From positions 1 to 27,361 of the forward strand of contig JAEXYZ010000075.1 in assembly GCA_023405135.1 (NCBI GenBank): 27,361 nt of DNA, given 5' to 3'. Made by a program: the position numbers and the translations under genes. The notes below the pieces were generated by a model. It did no database searches. It had not been told where the DNA came from and saw only the letters and a program-made list of their open reading frames with translations. The first letter of the stretch is position 1. Each line of letters begins with the position of its first letter. This DNA is from Bacillota bacterium. Its GTDB lineage: Bacteria; Bacillota; Bacilli; Bacillales_A; Planococcaceae. Below, piece by piece: positions 15,737 through 23,110 of the stretch.

Positions 15737-16081
15737 TTATTTTCTTTTTAATACTTTTGCAATTTTTAAAACATGTTCGATACTCTTTTTTGTTTCATGG
15801 AAATCTAAAGTGGCCGCCGGGTTTCTGGCGATAATAACATAATCCATATCTTGTCTTATTTCATCTTTTAATTCTAAAAATACTTGTCTCAAATATCGTT
15901 TCACTTGAACTCTTGTTACTGCCTTACCTATTTTTTTGCCTACCGATAATCCAATTCGAAATTCCCTTTGATCCTCTTTTGGTAAACAGTAAACAACAAA
16001 CTGACGATTTGCGAAGGATTTCCCCTTTTTAAATACTTTCTGAAAGTCTTCATTTTTCTTTATTCGTTGTCGCTTCTTCAT
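15737..16081 (-). CDS. rnpA: Ribonuclease P protein component
   Basis: Encodes the 114-residue protein subunit of RNase P, which helps the catalytic RNA cut 5' leaders from tRNA precursors. The family start KKRQRIKKNEDFQKVFKKGK and FANRQFVVYCLPK are clear, as are RIGLSVGKKIGKAV and YVIIARNPAA. In place of the usual RNR motif (R-N-R-x-K-R) it reads R-V-Q-V-K-R, checked against the bases. The ATG at 16081 is the start expected from homology and has TAGGTG upstream; a TTG 14 codons earlier would extend it. It lies 82 bases past rpmH, but a terminator-like hairpin stands between them. Confidence 0.93.
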   Translation of the reverse strand: MKKRQRIKKNEDFQKVFKKGKSFANRQFVVYCLPKEDQREFRIGLSVGKKIGKAVTRVQVKRYLRQVFLELKDEIRQDMDYVIIARNPAATLDFHETKKSIEHVLKIAKVLKRK

Positions 16082-16130
16082 TCCTACACCTACTTCAACA
16101 TTACTTTCAACTAGTCTTACCAAAAATGAA

Positions 16131-16161
16131 GAAAAAAAAGACCACTGAAGAGGCTCAGTGG
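16131..16161 (-). terminator. Terminator or attenuator between rpmH and rnpA
   Basis: CCACTGA (16142-16148) pairs perfectly with TCAGTGG (16155-16161). On the minus strand the stem is followed by TCTTTTTTTTC, so it has the full form of an intrinsic terminator. It starts three bases past the rpmH stop and would limit read-through into rnpA. Confidence 0.75.
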
Positions 16162-16163
16162 AC

Positions 16164-16298
16164 TTATGCTGATAATACTTTTCTTCCTTTACGACGACGA
16201 GCCGCTAATACTTTGCGTCCGTTTTTCGTGCTCATGCGTGCGCGGAATCCGTGTACTTTGCTATGTTTACGTTTCTTTGGTTGATACGTACGTTTCAT
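16164..16298 (-). CDS. rpmH: Large ribosomal subunit protein bL34
   Basis: A 44-residue, highly basic ribosomal protein, found by reading the minus strand between rnpA and the origin. It starts MKRTYQPKKRKHSKVHGFRA, continues with RMSTKNGRKVLAARRRKGRK and ends VLSA, an almost textbook bL34. ATG at 16298 with GGAGGTG about 7 bases upstream. It is the first gene left of oriC, its universal place in bacilli. Its promoter (16357-16386) has consensus -35 and -10 boxes, and a terminator-like hairpin follows at once, which fits the high need for L34 compared with RnpA. Confidence 0.98.
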   Translation of the reverse strand: MKRTYQPKKRKHSKVHGFRARMSTKNGRKVLAARRRKGRKVLSA

Positions 16299-16356
16299 TA
16301 TATATTACACCTCCAGATGAAAGTTGATTATTCTATCCTACATACAGACCATAACA

Positions 16357-16386
16357 TTATATATAAAAAATAAACGGCTTGTCAAT
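16357..16386 (-). promoter_or_regulatory. Consensus sigma-A promoter of rpmH
   Basis: On the minus strand the -35 box is TTGACA (16381-16386) and the -10 box TATAAT (16357-16362), both perfect, with an 18-base spacer. The start point would be about 50 bases before the rpmH ATG. Confidence 0.85.
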
Positions 16387-16431
16387 GTATTATTTGGCAG
16401 CCTCGTTTTGTCCTTTTATTTAAGAAAATAA

Positions 16432-16729
16432 TTATCCACAACTTTTTCACTTTATTAAATGATCCTTTGTGGATAATATTTTTTATTTATTTTTTATCCA
16501 CATCAGTTATCGACAACTTTTTCACATATTCATAGCCTGTGGACAATTTGTAAGTGAATAAAAAATAGTTATGTGGATAAGTTTCACGAACTATTGAAAT
16601 AACTATCTTTTTTTGTTACGATAAATGTGTTTTCTTTTGTGGAAATGTTGTTCGGGAAATATTTTATCCACAAATGTTAATAACTTGTGGACAAACTTTA
16701 ACACAGTATATGGATAACAGTTATCCACA
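16432..16729. other. oriC left part: DnaA-box array upstream of dnaA (incA/incB-like)
   Basis: The 530-base gap between rpmH and dnaA holds at least six perfect TTATCCACA boxes: 16432-16440, 16494-16502, 16664-16672 and 16721-16729 on plus, 16468-16476 and 16572-16580 on minus. One-mismatch boxes lie at 16507-16515 (TTATCGACA), 16538-16546, 16686-16694 and 16709-16717 on either strand. The sequence is otherwise very AT-rich. This is the upstream half of a bipartite Bacillus-type origin; it also spans the dnaA promoter region, so DnaA binding probably autoregulates dnaA. I could not fix the dnaA promoter boxes with confidence. Confidence 0.92.
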
Positions 16730-16828
16730 TGCTGTGATTATGTGTTTACTATAAAATTCTATTATTTCTTATATAAATGAATTATATTATTTACTGTTTG
16801 AAAAAATTCGTAAAAAGGGGTTAAAAGC

Positions 16829-18175
16829 TTGGAACATTTAGAAGAATTATGGAAGAATGTCCTGGCTCAAGTAGAACAAAAAATTTCAAAACCAAGCTTT
16901 GAGACGTGGCTGAAATCTACAAAGTTACTGTCCTATAAAGGATCGACAGTAACAATTGCCGCGCCAAACTCATTTGCTCGTGATTGGCTAGAAAATCATT
17001 ACGTTCACCTAATCGCGGGCATTTTATCTGAATTAACAGGAGAAGACTTGCTTATAAAATTTGTTGTTCAAAAGGATCAGGATGATGATAACTTGGACTT
17101 ACCTGTACCGGTAATTCAATCAAAAAATAATGATGAGCACGCTGAAATTTCACCGGGAATGCTAAATCCAAAATATACGTTCGACACATTTGTAATTGGT
17201 TCGGGTAATCGTTTTGCACATGCTGCTTCTCTTGCAGTTGCAGAAGCACCAGCGAATGCCTACAATCCTTTTTTTATTTATGGTGGAGTAGGTTTAGGTA
17301 AAACTCACTTAATGCATGCAATCGGACATTATGTACTTGAGCATAATCCGAATGCAAAAGTAGTTTATTTATCTTCTGAAAAATTTACAAATGAATTTAT
17401 TAATTCGATTAGAGATAACAAGGCAGTAGATTTTCGTAATAAATACCGCAATGTCGACGTGTTATTAATAGATGATATTCAATTTTTAGCTGGAAAAGAA
17501 TCAACTCAAGAGGAATTTTTCCATACATTTAACACTTTGCATACAGAATCAAAGCAAATTGTAATTTCTAGTGATCGACCTCCTAAGGAGATTCCTACAC
17601 TAGAGGACCGTCTACGTTCTCGCTTTGAATGGGGATTAATCACTGATATTACACCGCCTGATTTAGAAACACGTATTGCAATTTTGCGAAAAAAGGCAAA
17701 GGCAGACGGACTAGATATATCTAACGAAGTGATGCATTATATAGCAAATCAAATAGATACAAATATTCGTGAATTAGAGGGCGCTTTAATTCGTGTAGTT
17801 GCTTACTCCTCATTAGTTAATAAGGATATCTCAACCGAACTTGCTGCTGAAGCATTAAAAGATATAATTCCAAACTCAAAACCACGTATGATTTCGATTT
17901 TAGATATTCAAACTGCTGTTGGTGAACATTATCATATTAAGCTAGAGGATTTCGCTGCAAAGAGAAGAACGAAATCGATTGCATTCCCGAGACAAGTAGC
18001 CATGTATTTATCACGAGAACTAACAGATTTCTCTTTACCTAAAATAGGAGAAGAATTTGGTGGGCGTGATCATACAACGGTTATTCATGCACATGAAAAA
18101 ATTGCATCTATGTTAAAAGAAGATCAACTTCTTCAACAAGATATTAAACAAATCCGCAGTATGTTAGGGAAATAA
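16829..18175 (+). CDS. dnaA: Chromosomal replication initiator protein DnaA
   Basis: A 448-residue AAA+ initiator that binds DnaA boxes, forms a filament and opens oriC. Domain I (about 1-85, KPSFETWLKSTKLL) interacts with helicase loaders and regulators; a short acidic domain II follows; the AAA+ core begins at NPKYTFDTFVIGSGNRFAHA, with Walker A GGVGLGKT at 152-159 and Walker B LLIDD at 212-216; the C-terminal DNA-binding domain carries GGRDHTTVIHAHEKI. It starts with TTG at 16829, with AAAAGGGG 7-8 bases upstream; homology supports this start (MEHLEELW). DnaA boxes flank it on both sides. Confidence 0.99.
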   Translation: MEHLEELWKNVLAQVEQKISKPSFETWLKSTKLLSYKGSTVTIAAPNSFARDWLENHYVHLIAGILSELTGEDLLIKFVVQKDQDDDNLDLPVPVIQSKNNDEHAEISPGMLNPKYTFDTFVIGSGNRFAHAASLAVAEAPANAYNPFFIYGGVGLGKTHLMHAIGHYVLEHNPNAKVVYLSSEKFTNEFINSIRDNKAVDFRNKYRNVDVLLIDDIQFLAGKESTQEEFFHTFNTLHTESKQIVISSDRPPKEIPTLEDRLRSRFEWGLITDITPPDLETRIAILRKKAKADGLDISNEVMHYIANQIDTNIRELEGALIRVVAYSSLVNKDISTELAAEALKDIIPNSKPRMISILDIQTAVGEHYHIKLEDFAAKRRTKSIAFPRQVAMYLSRELTDFSLPKIGEEFGGRDHTTVIHAHEKIASMLKEDQLLQQDIKQIRSMLGK

Positions 18176-18178
18176 TAC

Positions 18179-18280
18179 TGTGGATAACATTCCGAGTTTA
18201 ACACAAGTTTATTCACAATCTATCAACATGTGGATAGATTGATTTTCGTAGTTAAAAAATAGGTTATCCACAAATCCACA
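18179..18280. other. oriC right part: DnaA boxes between dnaA and dnaN (incC-like)
   Basis: Boxes: TGTGGATAA (18179-18187, minus), TTATTCACA (18209-18217), TGTGGATAG (18229-18237, minus, one mismatch), TTATCCACA (18264-18272), and a weaker AAATCCACA (18272-18280) overlapping it by one base. They lead directly into the unwinding element. Confidence 0.92.
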
Positions 18281-18330
18281 GGCCCTATTACTATATCTAT
18301 TAAAATCTATTAAAAAATAATATATTAATA
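18281..18330. other. DNA unwinding element with DnaA-trio motifs
   Basis: After the last DnaA box comes GGCCC (18281-18285), then CTATTACTATATCTATTA (18285-18302), whose complement reads as GAT/AAT-type triplets 3' to 5', the DnaA-trio pattern described for B. subtilis. ATCTATTAAA then occurs twice in tandem (18295-18314), followed by pure A/T up to the dnaN ribosome binding site. Position and order (boxes, GC clamp, trios, AT run) match the B. subtilis unwinding region. Confidence 0.85.
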
Positions 18331-18344
18331 AGTGAGGTATACCG

Positions 18345-19481
18345 ATGAAATTTGATATAATGCGAGATCGTTTATTATATGGATTAAACGATGTAATGAA
18401 AGCTGTAAGTTCAAAAACAACAATTCCAATTTTAACGGGGATTAAAATTGATGTAACGAACGAAGGAATAACATTAACAGGTAGCGATGCTGACATTACA
18501 ATCCAAACGTTTATTCCAGTTGAGGAAAATGGGGATCAATTAATCAATATTTCTGAAACAGGATCAATTGTTTTACAAGCACGAATGTTTAACGAGATTG
18601 TTCGAAAATTACCTACAAACGATGTAGAAATTGAAGTATCAAACGGTTTACAAGCACACATTCGTTCAGGTAAATCAGAGTTCCATCTAATTGGCTCTCA
18701 TGCGTCAGAATATCCATTACTACCTGAAGTTTCAACTGATCGTCAATTTTCAATTCCAGCTGATTTATTAAAATCAATTATTCGTGAAACAGTTTTTGCT
18801 GTTGCAACATCAGAAAGCCGCCCAGTATTAACAGGTGTAAACTGGCAAATTCAAGGAAATGAATTAATATGCGTTGCTACAGATAGTCATCGTTTAGCTA
18901 GAAGAAAAACAAATCTTGAACATTTACCAACAGATGTAAGCTCAGTAGTTATCCCAGGAAAAAGTTTAAACGAATTAAACAAAATTCTTGGAGAATCAAC
19001 AGATGCTGTTGAAATCGTTATTACAAATCAACAAGTATTATTTAAAACTGAAAATGTATTATTTTTCTCTCGCTTACTAGAAGGGAACTATCCAGAAACA
19101 ACTCGCTTAATCCCTGAGGAATTTAAAACAGATATTACAATCAATGGTAAATCATTATTACAAGCCATTGATCGTGCATCATTATTAGCTCGTGAAGATC
19201 GCAATAATGTTGTTCGTTTTGAAACTTTAGAAGGAAATGTTATTGAAATTTCATCGAATTCTCCTGAAATAGGAAAAGTTGAAGAACAAATTCAAGTTGA
19301 ATCGTTAGAAGGGGAACATTTAAAAATATCCTTCAGTGCGAAATACATGATGGAAGCATTAAAAGCAATTGATGGACAAGATGTTGTTATTCAGTTTACA
19401 GGAGCAATGCGACCATTTATCTTACGTTCAGTACACGATGATGCAATTTTACAATTGATCTTACCTGTAAGAACTTATTAA
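18345..19481 (+). CDS. dnaN: DNA polymerase III beta subunit (sliding clamp)
   Basis: A 378-residue beta clamp, the same length as in B. subtilis, that forms a ring dimer around DNA and tethers the polymerases. It has three repeated clamp domains; recognisable stretches are KAVSSKTTIPILTGIKI, ETRP-like SESRPVLTGVNW, ATDSHRLARRKT, VIPGKSLNELNKIL, LLAREDRNNVVRF and the C-terminal FTGAMRPFILR with QLILPVRTY, which forms part of the peptide-binding pocket. ATG at 18345 with GTGAGGT upstream. It lies directly after the unwinding element and is followed by a terminator, so its level need not match that of yaaA-recF. Confidence 0.99.
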   Translation: MKFDIMRDRLLYGLNDVMKAVSSKTTIPILTGIKIDVTNEGITLTGSDADITIQTFIPVEENGDQLINISETGSIVLQARMFNEIVRKLPTNDVEIEVSNGLQAHIRSGKSEFHLIGSHASEYPLLPEVSTDRQFSIPADLLKSIIRETVFAVATSESRPVLTGVNWQIQGNELICVATDSHRLARRKTNLEHLPTDVSSVVIPGKSLNELNKILGESTDAVEIVITNQQVLFKTENVLFFSRLLEGNYPETTRLIPEEFKTDITINGKSLLQAIDRASLLAREDRNNVVRFETLEGNVIEISSNSPEIGKVEEQIQVESLEGEHLKISFSAKYMMEALKAIDGQDVVIQFTGAMRPFILRSVHDDAILQLILPVRTY

Positions 19482-19568
19482 TTATAAAAGATAGTCCTTA
19501 TGACCAATTTTTATAGTAAGGATAGTAATTTTATAAATACTTAAAAATAGTATTTCTTAAAACTTTAC

Positions 19569-19577
19569 TTATCCACA
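19569..19577 (+). promoter_or_regulatory. Single DnaA box after dnaN
   Basis: A perfect TTATCCACA just before the dnaN terminator. It is isolated, so a role in origin function or in yaaA-recF control is only a possibility. Confidence 0.5.
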
Positions 19578-19582
19578 TTGTG

Positions 19583-19610
19583 AAAGATAGTCATTTTGGC
19601 TATCTTTTTT
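19583..19610 (+). terminator. Terminator of dnaN
   Basis: AAAGATAG (19583-19590) pairs perfectly with CTATCTTT (19600-19607), followed by a T run. It ends the dnaA-dnaN unit about 100 bases past the dnaN stop. Confidence 0.75.
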
Positions 19611-19663
19611 CTTTATCAAGAATATTTAAATCCTATAGTTGAATAAGCTCATTTCTGCTTTTC

Positions 19664-19693
19664 TTGGATTTTTTCTCGTTTTTTAGATATGAT
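19664..19693 (+). promoter_or_regulatory. Possible promoter of yaaA-recF
   Basis: TTGGAT (19664-19669) and TATGAT (19688-19693) are separated by 18 bases. Both are near consensus, and the site falls between the dnaN terminator and yaaA, where a promoter is needed. Confidence 0.4.
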
Positions 19694-19730
19694 AGTTAGA
19701 TAGATGTTTGTGAATCGGAGGATGAATTTC

Positions 19731-19958
19731 TTGAATGAAATTGTAATTGATACTGAATTTATTACACTTGGCCAAGCATTAAAAGTTACAGACGCTATAA
19801 GTTCAGGTGGTATGGCTAAATGGTTTTTACAAGAACATGATGTGTACGTAAACGGTGAAATAGATAATCGACGAGGGCGAAAATTACGACACGGTGATGT
19901 AATAAATATCCCTGGCACTGGTAGATATGTGATCGTCAATAAGAACGGAGAAAACTAA
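19731..19958 (+). CDS. yaaA: S4-domain protein YaaA (RlbA)
   Basis: A 75-residue S4-like RNA-binding protein of the YaaA/RlbA family, almost always just upstream of recF in bacilli and thought to act in ribosome biogenesis. The core is ITLGQALKVTDAISSGGMAK, then WFLQEHDVYVNGEIDNRRGR and KLRHGDVINI, the standard S4 pattern. I chose the TTG at 19731, because GGAGG lies nine bases upstream and the product then starts (M)NEIVIDTEFITLG like its relatives; an ATG nine codons earlier has no spaced site. Its stop codon directly abuts the recF start. Confidence 0.93.
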   Translation: MNEIVIDTEFITLGQALKVTDAISSGGMAKWFLQEHDVYVNGEIDNRRGRKLRHGDVINIPGTGRYVIVNKNGEN

Positions 19959-21074
19959 ATGTTCATCGAGCATTTACAGTTAACAAATTATCGTAACTAT
20001 GAATCATTAACATTAGATTTTTCTCCAAAAATAAACGTGTTTATCGGAGAAAATGCACAAGGTAAAACAAATGTGATGGAATCCATCTATGTTTTAGCTA
20101 TGGCAAAATCACATCGAACAAGTAACGATAAAGAATTAATCCGTTGGGAAGCAGACTATGGTAAAATAGAAGGTGTTGTTCAAAACCGGTATGGCAGCTT
20201 TCCAATAGAATTATCTGTCACTAAAAAAGGGAAAAAAGGGAAAATAAACCATTTAGAACAATTGAAATTAAGTAACTATATTGGTCAAATGAATGTTGTT
20301 ATGTTTGCTCCAGAAGATTTGAATGTAGTAAAAGGCAGCCCTCAAATTAGACGGCGTTTTATTGATATGGAAATCGGTCAAATATCACCAATCTATTTGC
20401 ATGAGCTACTTACTTTTCAAAAATTATTAAAACAAAGAAATCATTTACTTAAAATAAATCAAGGTAAGAAACAAATAGATGATGTGTTATTTGCTATTTA
20501 TACTGAACAATATATTCAATCGGCTGTCCAAATTATTCGTAAAAGATTTCAATTTGTTGAACTTTTACAAGAATGGGCTGAAAAAATTCATTCAGGTATT
20601 TCCCGTGGTTTAGAGAAATTAACAATTAAATACCGTCCAACTACAGGTTTGAGTGCTGATTGGACAGAACAGGAAATGGCTACATATTTGGAACAAAAAC
20701 TGGCAGAGGTAAAAAAAAGAGAGTTAGAAAGAGGCGTTACATTAATTGGTCCTCATCGAGATGATTTGCAGTTTTTAGTAAATGATTATGATGTCCAAAT
20801 ATATGGATCTCAAGGACAACAACGAACTACTGCACTTTCTTTGAAATTGGCTGAAATAGAATTAATAAAGCAAGAAACAAAAGAAGCTCCTATTTTACTT
20901 TTAGATGATGTATTGTCTGAATTAGATGACTATCGCCAATCACATTTATTAAATACCATTCAAGGTGAAGTGCAAACGTTTGTCACAACTACAAGTGTTG
21001 ATGGGATTCATCATGAAACAATACAACATGCAAAAATGTTTCACGTGAAACAAGGAGAAGTTGAAAATAAATAA
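19959..21074 (+). CDS. recF: DNA replication and repair protein RecF
   Basis: A 371-residue SMC-like ATPase that, with RecO and RecR, helps load RecA at single-stranded gaps. Walker A GENAQGKT is at residues 30-37, the signature motif in YGSQGQQRTTALSLKLAE near 280-297, and Walker B/D-loop in LLLDDVLSELD just after. The start ATG at 19959 immediately follows the yaaA stop, with GGAG about 10 bases upstream, so the two are coupled. A perfect parS site is built into the last codons (MFHVKQ), a place conserved in bacilli. No yaaB (remB) gene separates it from gyrB, unlike in B. subtilis. Confidence 0.98.
   Translation: MFIEHLQLTNYRNYESLTLDFSPKINVFIGENAQGKTNVMESIYVLAMAKSHRTSNDKELIRWEADYGKIEGVVQNRYGSFPIELSVTKKGKKGKINHLEQLKLSNYIGQMNVVMFAPEDLNVVKGSPQIRRRFIDMEIGQISPIYLHELLTFQKLLKQRNHLLKINQGKKQIDDVLFAIYTEQYIQSAVQIIRKRFQFVELLQEWAEKIHSGISRGLEKLTIKYRPTTGLSADWTEQEMATYLEQKLAEVKKRELERGVTLIGPHRDDLQFLVNDYDVQIYGSQGQQRTTALSLKLAEIELIKQETKEAPILLLDDVLSELDDYRQSHLLNTIQGEVQTFVTTTSVDGIHHETIQHAKMFHVKQGEVENK
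21037..21052. promoter_or_regulatory. parS site in the end of recF
   Basis: TGTTTCACGTGAAACA matches the ParB-binding consensus at all 16 bases. It codes for the FHVK part of the RecF C-terminus, so the site is kept inside a reading frame. Confidence 0.95.
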
Positions 21075-21158
21075 ATTATGTATAGAAAGTTTTAGAAATT
21101 TTGATAAAGCTTTTTATTTTTTACACATACTGAGGTAATGAAAGAGTAGGTGAATATG

Positions 21159-23084
21159 GTGGCTTTAGAAGAGAAACAAGTTCAACAAGCTTATGATGCC
21201 GATCAAATTCAAGTATTAGAAGGTTTAGAGGCTGTTCGTAAGCGTCCAGGGATGTATATCGGTTCCACAAGCTCTAAAGGGCTTCACCATTTAGTTTGGG
21301 AAATCGTGGATAACAGTATTGACGAGGCATTAGCAGGCTTCTGTGATCATATTACCGTTGCGATTGAAAAAGATAACTGGATTCGTGTAGAAGACAATGG
21401 TCGTGGTATCCCAGTAAGTAATCAAGAAAAAATGGGTATGCCAGCTGTTGAAGTAATTATGACTGTCTTACATGCTGGAGGTAAATTCGGCGGTGGCGGA
21501 TATAAAGTGTCAGGTGGACTACATGGTGTAGGGGCATCTGTTGTAAATGCGTTATCCCTTGAAACAGAAGTGTATGTAAAACGTGATGGTCATATTCATA
21601 GTATAAAATTTGAACGTGGTCAAACTGTGCAACCTTTACAAGTTATTGGTGATTCAGATGAAACTGGTACAACAACACGATTTAAAGCAGACCCAGAAAT
21701 TTTTAAAGAAACAACAGTTTATGAGTATGAAATATTAGCGACTCGTATTCGAGAATTAGCTTATTTAAATCGTGGTATTCGTATTACGATTCAAGATGAG
21801 CGCGGTGATGAATTACGTTCTGATACGTTCCACTTCGAAGGTGGTATTCGAGAATATGTAGAGCATTTAAATAATTCAAAAGAACCGATTCATGATCCTA
21901 TTGATCTTAGAGGCGAAAAGGATGGAATTTCGGTTGAGATTGCTATGCAATATAATGCTGGTTTCTCATCAACTATTTACTCCTTTGCAAATAACATTAA
22001 TACTTATGAAGGCGGTACACATGAATCAGGATTTAAGACAGCACTGACTCGTGTGATTAATGATTATGCACGTAAAAATGGGATGTTGAAAGATTCAGAT
22101 GCTAATCTTACAGGTGAAGATGTTCGTGAAGGGTTAACAGCAATCGTTTCAATTAAACACCCTGATCCACAATTTGAAGGGCAAACAAAAACAAAATTAG
22201 GAAACTCAGAAGTAAGTTCGATTACGAATTCATTATTCTCTGAGGGCTTTGAACGTTTTATGTTAGAAAACCCATCTGTTGCTCGCAAAATTATTGAAAA
22301 AGGTTTAATGGCTGCTCGTGCGCGGGTTGCGGCAAAAAAAGCACGCGAATTTACACGTCGTAAATCCGCATTAGAAGTATCCAGCTTGCCTGGTAAATTA
22401 GCTGATTGTACTTCAACAAACCCTGCTGAATCTGAAATTTACATCGTTGAGGGAGACTCTGCGGGCGGTTCAGCAAAATCGGGTCGTGACCGTTATTTCC
22501 AAGCTATTTTGCCATTGCGCGGTAAAATTTTGAACGTTGAAAAAGCAAACTTGAATCGTATTTTATCGAATGCGGAAATTCGTGCAATGATTACTGCCTT
22601 TGGTACTGGTATTGGAGAAGAGTTCGATTTAGAAAAAGCACGTTATCATAAAATTGTTATTATGACCGATGCCGACGTAGATGGAGCACATATTCGAATC
22701 TTATTACTAACATTCTTCTTCCGTTTCATGCGTCCATTAATCGAGGCTGGATATGTATATGCAGCTCAACCACCACTTTATCAAGTAAAGCAAGGTAAAC
22801 ATGTGGAGTACTGTTATTCGGATGAACAATTACAAGAAATATTAAATCGTTTACCAAGTATGCCTAAACCAGTAGTTCAACGTTACAAAGGTTTAGGTGA
22901 AATGAATGCGGAACAACTTTGGGAAACAACAATGGATCCAGAACATCGCACATTGCTACAAGTTGAATTAGATGATGCGATGAAAGCAGATAAAATATTC
23001 GAGCAATTAATGGGTGATGAGGTAGAGCCTCGTAGACAATTTATCGAAGAAAATGCAGTTTATGTCCAAAACTTAGACATATAA
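21159..23084 (+). CDS. gyrB: DNA gyrase subunit B
   Basis: About 641 residues; the ATPase subunit of gyrase, which powers negative supercoiling. The GHKL ATPase fold shows EIVDNSIDEALAG, VEDNGRGIPV and GGLHGVGASVVNALS; the transducer carries QTKTKLGNSE; the TOPRIM domain has IVEGDSAGGSAKSGRDR and MTDADVDGAHIR, and QRYKGLGEMNAEQLWETTM is near the end. The start is uncertain: GTG at 21159 has AGGTG six bases upstream and gives MALEEKQVQ; the ATG at 21156 and GTG at 21150 are in frame. Separated from gyrA by 26 bases, forming the gyrBA operon. Confidence 0.98.
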   Translation: MALEEKQVQQAYDADQIQVLEGLEAVRKRPGMYIGSTSSKGLHHLVWEIVDNSIDEALAGFCDHITVAIEKDNWIRVEDNGRGIPVSNQEKMGMPAVEVIMTVLHAGGKFGGGGYKVSGGLHGVGASVVNALSLETEVYVKRDGHIHSIKFERGQTVQPLQVIGDSDETGTTTRFKADPEIFKETTVYEYEILATRIRELAYLNRGIRITIQDERGDELRSDTFHFEGGIREYVEHLNNSKEPIHDPIDLRGEKDGISVEIAMQYNAGFSSTIYSFANNINTYEGGTHESGFKTALTRVINDYARKNGMLKDSDANLTGEDVREGLTAIVSIKHPDPQFEGQTKTKLGNSEVSSITNSLFSEGFERFMLENPSVARKIIEKGLMAARARVAAKKAREFTRRKSALEVSSLPGKLADCTSTNPAESEIYIVEGDSAGGSAKSGRDRYFQAILPLRGKILNVEKANLNRILSNAEIRAMITAFGTGIGEEFDLEKARYHKIVIMTDADVDGAHIRILLLTFFFRFMRPLIEAGYVYAAQPPLYQVKQGKHVEYCYSDEQLQEILNRLPSMPKPVVQRYKGLGEMNAEQLWETTMDPEHRTLLQVELDDAMKADKIFEQLMGDEVEPRRQFIEENAVYVQNLDI

Positions 23085-23110
23085 GTTTCTTTTGAAAGGA
23101 GGCACTTCAA

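Noticed and set aside
16650..16660. TTCGGGAAAT as a Noc-binding site
   Set aside because: Noc sites are palindromes of the ATTTCCCGGGAAAT type; only half of it is present here.
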